From UBA3478 sp049596955 (GTDB taxonomy: Bacteria; Bacteroidota; Bacteroidia; Flavobacteriales; Flavobacteriaceae), in the NCBI GenBank assembly GCA_049596955.1, contig JBMYMD010000010.1:7637-71636 (forward strand): a stretch of DNA of 64,000 nt. The letters are read 5' to 3'. Of the stretch, positions 42,500 through 50,330 are shown piece after piece (within the stretch, counting starts at the first letter, position 1; every line of letters begins with the position of its first letter). Under the pieces are notes generated by a model that was not told the DNA's origin, made no database searches, and saw nothing but the letters and a program-made list of their open reading frames with translations. The translations under genes and the position numbers were made by a program.

Positions 42500-44042
42500 A
42501 TGCGCGGTTTTCAAATTTTTATAGCCGTTCTTTCTGTCATCTTTTTCAATGCATGCAGCTTTGAGGAAGAACGTGCTCCCAATATTTTATTCATTATGTC
42601 CGACGATCACACCTCACAAGCTTGGGGTATTTACGGAGGACTATTAGCCCCCTATGTAAAAAATGACGGCATCAAAACATTGGCTGAACAAGGGGTTACT
42701 CTCGAGAATATGTTCACCACCAATTCTATTTGTGTGCCCTCCAGAGCTGCACTATTAACTGGAGTAATGAGTCATAAAAATGGCGTCTACACTTTAGGGG
42801 ATGCCCTTTCTACAGACAGTTTGACCATTGCAGGATTGCTCTCTGATGCAGGATATTCAACAGCGATCATAGGAAAATGGCATTTAAAAGAAGAACCTAC
42901 TGGCTTTGACTATTACAAGGTATTGCCCGGTCAGGGGAGGTATTTCGATCCCTTACTCAAGACAAAAGAAAACTGGGAATACGGAGGAAAAGGCGGAACA
43001 GTGCACCAAGGCTTTTCTTCAGATATTATTGGAGACGAATCTATTGAATGGCTTAAAGCTCAAGACCAGAATCAACCTTTTTTCTTGATGACGCATTTCA
43101 AGGCCACGCATGAACCCTTTCACTACCCAGAGCGTCACGCCGATCTGTTGGCTGATGTTGAAATTCCTGAACCTGAGTCGCTTTNNNNNNNNNNTAGAAC
43201 CCTATCCTCATCCTACCGGAAGAACATTTAAGGGGCAATTGTTAGATAATTTGACTAAAAGATGGCTGCGCTACCAAGAAAATCCTGATGAATTTTGGAC
43301 CGATTATCCCGGTATGCCTTTCGATATTTCAGGCCTAGACAGTATACAAATTCGAAAAAAATCCTATCAAAAATTCGTTAAAGATTTTATTCGCTGTGGA
43401 GCTGCCATTGACGATAATATTGAAAAGATTTTAGCTGCGCTTAAAGAAAGTGGACAACTTGAAAACACCATTGTCATTTACACCTCTGATCAGGGGTACT
43501 TTTTAGGAGAACACGGCTTCTTTGACAAGCGTATGATGTTAGAAGAATCCGCTCGAATGCCTTTTGTAATTCGTTATCCCAAAAAATTACCTCAAGGGAA
43601 AAGACATGACGCCTTACTAATGAATATCGATATTCCCGCTCTTATTTTAGATTACGCGCAGGTGCCTATTCCAGAGCAGATGCAAGGTCAATCATTTCGA
43701 GCATTGCTCGAAGGCAGTGCTCAAAAAGAACGCGAATACACCTACTATCGCTATTGGGAACACAGTCCAAATCGTCCAGCACATTTTGGAATAAGAAGCA
43801 AAGACTACAAATTGATTTATTACTACGGCGAGGCTCTTGATATGCGCAATGCAACCAAGCAAAATACAACTCCTGCATGGGAATTCTATGATTTGAACGC
43901 AGATCCAAAAGAACGTATCAATGCATTTTCAAATCCTGAATACCAAGAAGAAATTATGGTAATGCACGAGGCCTTAAAAAAACAAAAGGCCTACTACCAA
44001 GACCACCTTACAGAAGTGCCCGAACTGGAATTAAAAAACTAA
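42500..44042 (+). CDS. Sulfatase (S1 family), lipoprotein, interrupted by an assembly gap
   Basis: One sulfatase of about 510 residues, split by 10 N's at 43185-43194. It has a lipoprotein signal (FFNACSFE, Cys19), the N-terminal metal motif FIMSDDH (Asp35/Asp36) and the maturation motif CVPSR with Cys78, the residue converted to formylglycine. Later signatures are GKWHLKEE and YTSDQGYFLGEHGFFDKR. The two halves are in different frames only because the N count is arbitrary: a gap length divisible by 3 (for example 9 or 12) restores one frame from VEIPEPESL to EPYPHPTGRTF. It is likely to desulfate a glycan. It abuts the next gene, whose ATG follows its stop with no gap. Confidence 0.9.
43185..43194. 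other. Assembly gap (10 N) inside the sulfatase
   Basis: Ten N's, probably a default gap size. It makes the sulfatase appear frameshifted. No identical sequence flanks it as for the gap at 37872, so the real length is unresolved. Confidence 0.95.
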
Positions 44043-46298
44043 ATGAAAGCCTTTTATAAATACAGTCTTTACTTTTTTGTTCCCTTAATTTTAATATGGG
44101 GTGGAAGTTATTTTTTTTCAGGTCCAAAAGAAGTTGTTCAAACTGATGTAGAATTGAGTATCCCACAAGTGATCAGCTATAATTTTGATGTCAAACCTAT
44201 TTTGTCTGATAAATGCTATGCCTGTCACGGCCCTGATGCAGAGGCCCGACAAGCCGAGCTCAGGTTAGATCTTGAAGAAGGAGCATTTAAAACAGCTAAA
44301 TACCTTAGTAATACGCCTATTATCGCCAAAGGTGACCCCGAAGGCAGTGCACTTATTCATCATATTCGCAGTACAGATGCCGAGCGTCAGATGCCCCCAC
44401 CTTCATCGAATCTCCTCTTGTCAGAACGACAAAAAGAACTGTTGTCTAAGTGGATAGAACAGGGTGCTTTATGGGAAGAACACTGGGCTTACCAAACCCC
44501 TGTAAAATCTTCACCTCCCTCTACAGCCTATGATTCATGGGCCATTAACGAAATAGATCTTTTCATTGCAAAGCGACTTGAAGCGCAAAATATGCAGCCC
44601 TCAGACCGAGCTTCAAAAGAAATTATATTGAGGCGTTTGGCTTTTGATCTTACGGGATTGCCGCCATCTATCGAACTCATGGATCAATTTTTAAAGGATA
44701 CTTCTGATGAGGCCTATGAAAAAATGGTAGACCACTTCATGAGTTTGCCTCAATTTGGTGAACATATGGCTTCTTCATGGCTCGATGTAGCTCGATATGC
44801 AGATACACATGGTTATCAAGACGATCTCGAGCGGGTGATGTGGCCTTGGCGAGATTGGGTTATACACGCCTTCAATAAAAACCTTCCTTATGACGAATTC
44901 ATCAGCTGGCAACTGGCCGGAGACTTGTACGAGAATCCCAGTTTAGAAATGTTAGTGGCAACGGGATTCAATCGAAATCATAAGATTACCCAAGAAGGAG
45001 GTGTTATCGATGAAGAATACCGTGTTGAATATGTCGCCGACCGCACCATTACTACCTCTAAAGCGCTAATGGGATTAACTGTGGAATGTGCGCGATGTCA
45101 CGACCACAAATACGATGCAGTCTCACAAAAAGAGTTTTTTAGTCTGTACAGCTTTTTCGACAGAGTAAATGAAAAAGGTAGGATCGAATACGGAGAGACT
45201 CCAGCTCCTTTTATTGTGCTCGATAAAGAAATTGTAGCCGACGAATTGACCTTTATGCACCTTCCAGATAGCATTGAGAAGGTAGAACTCATGGTCATGA
45301 AAGAAGAGCCCAATATTCGCTCTACATATACCCTAAAAAGAGGAGTGTATGATGCTCCTGATCAAGAAGTTTTTCCCGCTACTCCTGAGAGCGTTTTAGC
45401 ATTTGACGCTGGCTATGTTCCAAACCGAAAAGGTTTAGCCAACTGGTTTTTTGACGCCAATAATCCACTCACCTCGAGAGTAGTTGTCAACCGCTACTGG
45501 CAACAGTTTTTTGGAAGAGGTATCGTAAGTACTCCTGACGACTTTGGCAATCAAGGCGCTCGACCCACTCATCCTAAACTCTTGGATTGGTTGGCCCATA
45601 CCTTTAGAACGACAGATCAATGGGATAGCAAACAATTCATTAAACGTCTTGTGATGTCGGCAACTTATAGACAATCCAGCAAGAGAATTACTGATTATGA
45701 GTTAAGGGATCCAGAAAATAAGTATTTGTCTTATTACCCCAGGCAAAAGCTGACCGCTGAAATGGTTAGAGACAACGCACTGGCCACAAGCGGCTTGCTG
45801 AACAAAACTATAGGAGGCCCCAGTGTCAAACCCCATCAACCCGAAGGGCTTTGGGAAGAGACCACCTCGGGACAAGGCTTGACCCGATATACTCCAGATA
45901 CAGGTTCTAATCTGTACAGGCGAAGTTTGTACACCTTTTGGAAGCGTACCGTTCCTCCTCCAAATATGATGACCTTTGATGCTTCATCTCGGGATTTTTG
46001 CAGTGTAGAGCGCCAAAAAACCAGCACCCCCTTGCAGTCATTAGTTTTGATGAACGATCCTCAATTTTACAAGGCCGCTCAGCATATTTCAAAGCGCATC
46101 GAAAAGCTTAGCCTTAGTAATCAAGAGAAAATTGTTTCGCTTTTTAGACAAATTACACTGAGAAAACCCTTGACTGAGGAGGTTGAAATGTTAAAACGGT
46201 ATTTTGACGAATTGACTCTTGAAAAAGACACCGATCAAGCCTTAACCGATTTAGCGGTCTTGATTTACAATTTAGACGAAACCACACAAAAAAGCTAG
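44043..46298 (+). CDS. PSCyt1/DUF1549/DUF1553 cytochrome c protein
   Basis: A 751-residue protein with an N-terminal membrane anchor (LYFFVPLILIWGGSYFF, residues 9-25). It carries a planctomycete-type cytochrome c domain, with haem motif C58-Y-A-C61-H62, then the DUF1549 region (RRLAFDLTGLPPS and SWLDVARYADTHGY) and the DUF1553 region (LTSRVVVNRYWQQFFGRGIV to the C-terminus). A second C-x-x-C-H (ECARCHDHKYD) sits between them and may bind another haem. At 751 residues it is on the short side, since many homologues insert a domain between DUF1549 and DUF1553. These proteins are abundant in Planctomycetes and Verrucomicrobia and less so in Bacteroidota. Function is unknown, but they are often near sulfatases. 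Confidence 0.9.
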   Translation: MKAFYKYSLYFFVPLILIWGGSYFFSGPKEVVQTDVELSIPQVISYNFDVKPILSDKCYACHGPDAEARQAELRLDLEEGAFKTAKYLSNTPIIAKGDPEGSALIHHIRSTDAERQMPPPSSNLLLSERQKELLSKWIEQGALWEEHWAYQTPVKSSPPSTAYDSWAINEIDLFIAKRLEAQNMQPSDRASKEIILRRLAFDLTGLPPSIELMDQFLKDTSDEAYEKMVDHFMSLPQFGEHMASSWLDVARYADTHGYQDDLERVMWPWRDWVIHAFNKNLPYDEFISWQLAGDLYENPSLEMLVATGFNRNHKITQEGGVIDEEYRVEYVADRTITTSKALMGLTVECARCHDHKYDAVSQKEFFSLYSFFDRVNEKGRIEYGETPAPFIVLDKEIVADELTFMHLPDSIEKVELMVMKEEPNIRSTYTLKRGVYDAPDQEVFPATPESVLAFDAGYVPNRKGLANWFFDANNPLTSRVVVNRYWQQFFGRGIVSTPDDFGNQGARPTHPKLLDWLAHTFRTTDQWDSKQFIKRLVMSATYRQSSKRITDYELRDPENKYLSYYPRQKLTAEMVRDNALATSGLLNKTIGGPSVKPHQPEGLWEETTSGQGLTRYTPDTGSNLYRRSLYTFWKRTVPPPNMMTFDASSRDFCSVERQKTSTPLQSLVLMNDPQFYKAAQHISKRIEKLSLSNQEKIVSLFRQITLRKPLTEEVEMLKRYFDELTLEKDTDQALTDLAVLIYNLDETTQKS

Positions 46299-46302
46299 AC
46301 CC

Positions 46303-47769
46303 ATGGATCCGTTACACAAACATCTACTGAACGAAAACAGAAGGCATTTTTTGAAAAAAGTTGGTCTTGGAATTGGTGGAATTGCTTTGGGAAGTTTATT
46401 GGATCCGTTTTCATTACAATCCAAAACAAATCCAGCTGATTTGCTGCAAACAGGTTCATTACCCCTACCTCATTTCGCTCCAAAGGCCAAACGCATCATT
46501 TATTTGTTTCAAAGTGGGGGTCCATCACAATTAGATCTATTTGACTACAAACCGCTTTTGAGCAAGATGAGGGGGCAAGACTTACCCGATTCGATTCGAA
46601 AGGGTCAACGTCTCACCGGTATGACTTCTGGACAGGATCGATTTCCACTAACGGGTAGTGTTTTTAATTTCAAACAATACGGAGAATCAAGGGCATGGGT
46701 CAGTGAGGTCATGCCTTATACTGCAAAAATTGCAGATGAATTATGCTTTGTAAAATCGATGCATACAGAGGCGATCAATCACGATCCCGCTATTACGTTT
46801 TTTCAAACGGGATCACAACAATCAGGTAGACCGAGTTTTGGTTCTTGGATGAGTTATGGATTGGGAAGCCTTAACAACAACTTGCCCTCCTTTATTGTAA
46901 TGCTCTCAAGGGGAACTGGGCGACCAAACGGTCAACCTTTGTATTCTCGACTGTGGGGAAATGGTTTTTTGAGCTCACTGCACCAAGGAGTTCAATTTAG
47001 GTCAGGTAAAGACCCCGTGCTCTATCTTAAAAACCCAGAAGGTGTGTCGAGAAAAGAGCGAAGGGCGATGCTCGACTATTTAGCTGAAATGAATGAAATC
47101 CAAGAAAATACCTTTGGTGATCCTGAGGTGATCAACAGAATTTCTCAATACGAAATGGCCTTTAGAATGCAAACTTCAGTTACTGATGTGATGAATCTCG
47201 ATGATGAACCCGATCATGTTTTTCAAATGTATGGTGCCGACGCTTTGACTCCTGGAACATTTGCTGCGAATTGTTTGCTAGCTCGAAGACTTATTGAAAA
47301 AGATGTGCGGTTTGTGCAATTGTATCATATGGGATGGGATCAACACGACAATCTCCCTACCCAAATTGCCAAGCAGGCTAAAGATGTAGATCAGGCCTCA
47401 GCTGCACTAATCATGGACCTCAAGCAAAGAGGTCTACTTGAAGACACCCTTGTCATTTGGGGCGGAGAATTCGGCCGTACAAATTACAGTCAAGGTATTT
47501 TAACTGAAACCTCTTATGGACGAGATCACCATCCGAGATCCTTTACCATTTTTATGGCTGGAGGAGGTATCAAACCTGGATTTACTTATGGAGAAACGGA
47601 CGAATTTGGATACAATGTCGTCAAAGACCCTGTTCACGTTCACGATCTTCAAGCGACTATTTTAAATCAATTTGGTATTGATCACACGCAAATGACCTAT
47701 AAATATCAAGGCAGAAGATTTCGACTCACCGACGTCTCTGGCAATGTAATTCATTCCCTATTAACTTAA
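46303..47769 (+). CDS. DUF1501 protein with Tat signal
   Basis: A 488-residue protein with a Tat-type leader: NRRHFLKK at residues 12-19 followed by a hydrophobic stretch (VGLGIGGIALGSLL). The rest is the DUF1501 domain, an alkaline-phosphatase-superfamily-like fold related to sulfatases: FQSGGPSQLDLFDYKP at the start, INHDPAITFFQTG, LYHMGWDQHDNLP in the middle and WGGEFGRTNYSQG with GRDHHPRSF near the end. The Asp, His and Asp/Glu residues in these motifs could bind a metal. It follows the PSCyt1 gene after 4 bp, the typical partner order in this system. Likely exported folded to the periplasm by Tat. Confidence 0.92.
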   Translation: MDPLHKHLLNENRRHFLKKVGLGIGGIALGSLLDPFSLQSKTNPADLLQTGSLPLPHFAPKAKRIIYLFQSGGPSQLDLFDYKPLLSKMRGQDLPDSIRKGQRLTGMTSGQDRFPLTGSVFNFKQYGESRAWVSEVMPYTAKIADELCFVKSMHTEAINHDPAITFFQTGSQQSGRPSFGSWMSYGLGSLNNNLPSFIVMLSRGTGRPNGQPLYSRLWGNGFLSSLHQGVQFRSGKDPVLYLKNPEGVSRKERRAMLDYLAEMNEIQENTFGDPEVINRISQYEMAFRMQTSVTDVMNLDDEPDHVFQMYGADALTPGTFAANCLLARRLIEKDVRFVQLYHMGWDQHDNLPTQIAKQAKDVDQASAALIMDLKQRGLLEDTLVIWGGEFGRTNYSQGILTETSYGRDHHPRSFTIFMAGGGIKPGFTYGETDEFGYNVVKDPVHVHDLQATILNQFGIDHTQMTYKYQGRRFRLTDVSGNVIHSLLT

Positions 47770-47774
47770 GTTCA

Positions 47775-49799
47775 GTGTCGGTATATTTAGAGTACATAGG
47801 TAAATTTCATCCGGTCGTTCTGCATCTACCGATAGGGGCCTTTATCTACACCTTTGTGCTGGCCTTACTAGGCCATAACAATCTTGAACCCTATAAAAAA
47901 GCGATAAAAGTAGGAATGCTCATCAGTTTTATAGGGGCACTGCTCTCGAGTATTTTGGGTTACCTGTTGTACACCTTTGGAGATTACGCTCAAGAAGCTG
48001 TGCAGAACCACCTCTATTTGGGATGGTCAACTACCCTTATTTTGGGTATCATGTTCTTTAAGCTTGAAAAAATATGCATTGAAAAACGTTTTAGCTATAT
48101 CTTACTATTAGGCGTTATACTCATAACGACCACTGCACATTTTGGAGGGCAACTCACCCATGGTGAAGGCTATTTAGACATACCAAAAACCCCAGAGACG
48201 GTTCATTACAAAAAATCCGACTCGATAAGACTTTACGAGCAGGTAGTCTCAAAAATCTTTGATCAGAAGTGTGTCAGTTGTCACAACAATGCAAAAAAGA
48301 AAGGAATGCTTGCCTTAGATCGTCCTGAGCACATCACTAAAGGAGGTGAAAAAGGAGCAGCTTTAATACCCTTTAGGCCAAGTGAGAGTCGAATGATTAA
48401 CTATGCGCAGCTTCCCCTTGAAGACGAATTACGCATGCCCCCTGAAGGCAAATTACAGCTCAGCAGTGAAGAAATTCAATTGATTTCCTACTGGATAGAA
48501 AAAGGAGCTAGCTACACCAATACCGTAGGTTTAAACAGTCTTCCTGATCAGCTTCGAACTTCAGCACTCGCCTACTTACCAGATGAATTGCCAGTGCTCA
48601 AAGCGTTGAGTAAAAAACAGATTGAGCAATTGCAACAACAAAACTTTCGAGTAGAATTCTACGCCCCTGAAAACAGTTTGCTTGAGCTAAAATATATGGC
48701 TGATGCATTAGACGCCAAAGCAGTGAGGCAAATGTCAAAAATTGCTGAACATATAATTCATTTAGACTTAGATAAGGTTGCAATTCACGAGAGCTTTTGG
48801 ACTGAGCTTCACAGATTCAAGTACCTCAAAAAACTAAGAATCAGTAATTCTAATGTCCAAAACAGTGCCATTTCTAAACTTTTAGAACTCGACTACTTAC
48901 AATCATTAAACCTTACTTCAACTGAAATCAATGCAGAGGGCATAAGACCTTTACTCCAAAAAAAGAGCCTTGAACAAATATACCTTTGGAATAGTGCTGT
49001 TCCTAAGGCACAACAAGAAGAACTACAAGGGGAGAGTTCAATAGATTTAGATTTTGGAATTTTTGAGGGCTTTTTTGCTCCGCAACAATTGAAATCACCC
49101 GAGTTAATTACAGAAAATACATTCTTTAGCGATGCGCTAAAATTGGAATTCTACAACCCTATCAAAGGAATTGAGATAAGATATACCTTAGACGGTAGCG
49201 AGCCCGATTCGAGCTCTGTAATTTACCGTGAGCCTTTTCTTATTGATCAGACAACAACCCTAAAGGCGAAGAGCTTTAAAAAAGGATGGATTGCGAGTGA
49301 AGCCATTGAGATTGATTTATTTAAGGTGGGTAAGAAGATAGAAAATTACGTCTTGAGGCATAAACCTTCCGATCGTTATAATGGAGTCTCCAAACTCTTT
49401 GACTTTCAAGAAGGCTCCATCAATTTTTCGGACGGAAATTGGTTAGGCTTTTCTGGAAAAAACTTGGAGTTTACTACTAAGCTTGACCAAAAAGATGATT
49501 TTAAGCATATCAGTATAAGTTGTATGGAATCATCAGCTGCCTGGATTCTTTATCCAAAATCTATTCGAGTGATGGGTAAAAAGCTAAACTCAAATTCCTT
49601 TGAATTGATTTCTAAATTAAATTATACTCCCCCAAAAATCCCCACTGAGGTCAGCAAAAAAAGCTTTACACTTGAGGTTGATGTGCAAGCGTTTGACGAA
49701 CTTAAAGTCATTGTAGAAAACGCACAAAAATTACCAAAGTGGCATCCTTCAGCAGGCGAAGACGCTTGGCTATTTGTAGACGAAGTGCTATTTTGGTAA
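47775..49799 (+). CDS. Membrane protein with DUF2231, cytochrome c, LRR and chitobiase-like domains
   Basis: A 674-residue protein starting at a GTG (47775). Residues about 1-125 contain four membrane helices with FHPVVLHLPIGAF, typical of DUF2231. A haem motif C166-V-S-C169-H170 follows in a planctomycete-like cytochrome c domain. Residues about 290-430 look like leucine-rich repeats (LKKLRISNSNVQNSAISKLL and LQSLNLTSTEINAEGI). About 450-520 resemble the chitobiase/FN3-like C-terminal module (IEIRYTLDGSEPDSSSVIYREPF), and the end has a galactose-binding-like sandwich. It is the last of four overlapping or closely spaced genes in the sulfatase operon. Its own function is unknown. Confidence 0.87.
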   Translation: MSVYLEYIGKFHPVVLHLPIGAFIYTFVLALLGHNNLEPYKKAIKVGMLISFIGALLSSILGYLLYTFGDYAQEAVQNHLYLGWSTTLILGIMFFKLEKICIEKRFSYILLLGVILITTTAHFGGQLTHGEGYLDIPKTPETVHYKKSDSIRLYEQVVSKIFDQKCVSCHNNAKKKGMLALDRPEHITKGGEKGAALIPFRPSESRMINYAQLPLEDELRMPPEGKLQLSSEEIQLISYWIEKGASYTNTVGLNSLPDQLRTSALAYLPDELPVLKALSKKQIEQLQQQNFRVEFYAPENSLLELKYMADALDAKAVRQMSKIAEHIIHLDLDKVAIHESFWTELHRFKYLKKLRISNSNVQNSAISKLLELDYLQSLNLTSTEINAEGIRPLLQKKSLEQIYLWNSAVPKAQQEELQGESSIDLDFGIFEGFFAPQQLKSPELITENTFFSDALKLEFYNPIKGIEIRYTLDGSEPDSSSVIYREPFLIDQTTTLKAKSFKKGWIASEAIEIDLFKVGKKIENYVLRHKPSDRYNGVSKLFDFQEGSINFSDGNWLGFSGKNLEFTTKLDQKDDFKHISISCMESSAAWILYPKSIRVMGKKLNSNSFELISKLNYTPPKIPTEVSKKSFTLEVDVQAFDELKVIVENAQKLPKWHPSAGEDAWLFVDEVLFW

Positions 49800-49818
49800 G
49801 CACACTTAAAGGCATCTT

Positions 49819-50325
49819 ATGAAAAACAGACTGATTTCATTGCTTCTACTGATCTTTTTAGGATTAGGGCAAAACGCATGTGATTCTCAAGAAACAAGCA
49901 CTTATTATCTGATTCGACACGCTGAAAAAGACCGAACAGATTCTACCAATAAAAATCCACATCTCACAGAAGCAGGACATGAGCGGGCCCTTAAGTGGAA
50001 AAACGTGTTGAGCTCAATTGAATTCGACCACATCTACTCTACCGATTATCACAGAACGATTGAAACGGTCACCCCAATTGCAGAGGCACAAAATTTGGAT
50101 ATTGAGTTTTACAATCCCTCAGATATGTTTGACGAGAATTTTAAAGCCCAAACCAAAGGCAAGGTTACACTTATATCAGGTCATAGTAATACTACTCCTT
50201 TTTTTGCCAATCGCATTCTTGAAGAAGAGCGCTATGAGCAAATAGACGACAGCAATAACGCCAATTTATACATTGTTGAAGTTCGAGGCGAACACAGAAG
50301 CGCGCAACTTCTTCATATCGAATAA
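49819..50325 (+). CDS. Histidine phosphatase family lipoprotein
   Basis: A 168-residue lipoprotein (GQNACDSQ, Cys about 21) with the phosphoglycerate-mutase/SixA-type RHG motif as RHAEK, in YYLIRHAEKDRTD. HIYSTDYHRTIETVTPIA supplies the second conserved Arg/His region and TLISGHSNTTPFF the late His. Activity would be phosphoester hydrolysis at the envelope. It starts 20 bp after the cytochrome/LRR gene and may be the tail of that operon. It is convergent with the RND exporter. Confidence 0.88.
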   Translation: MKNRLISLLLLIFLGLGQNACDSQETSTYYLIRHAEKDRTDSTNKNPHLTEAGHERALKWKNVLSSIEFDHIYSTDYHRTIETVTPIAEAQNLDIEFYNPSDMFDENFKAQTKGKVTLISGHSNTTPFFANRILEEERYEQIDDSNNANLYIVEVRGEHRSAQLLHIE

Positions 50326-50330
50326 GTCTT

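Noticed and set aside
43110..44042. Second half of the sulfatase read as a separate gene with its own start
   Set aside because: Its first residues before the gap are in the wrong frame for sulfatase. It is the 3' half of one gene, split by the 10-N gap.
44043..49799. Recent horizontal transfer of the PSCyt/DUF1501 operon from Planctomycetes
   Set aside because: Codon and base composition look like the neighbouring genes by eye, and no mobile element flanks the region. An old transfer cannot be excluded, but the sequence alone gives no sign of a recent one.
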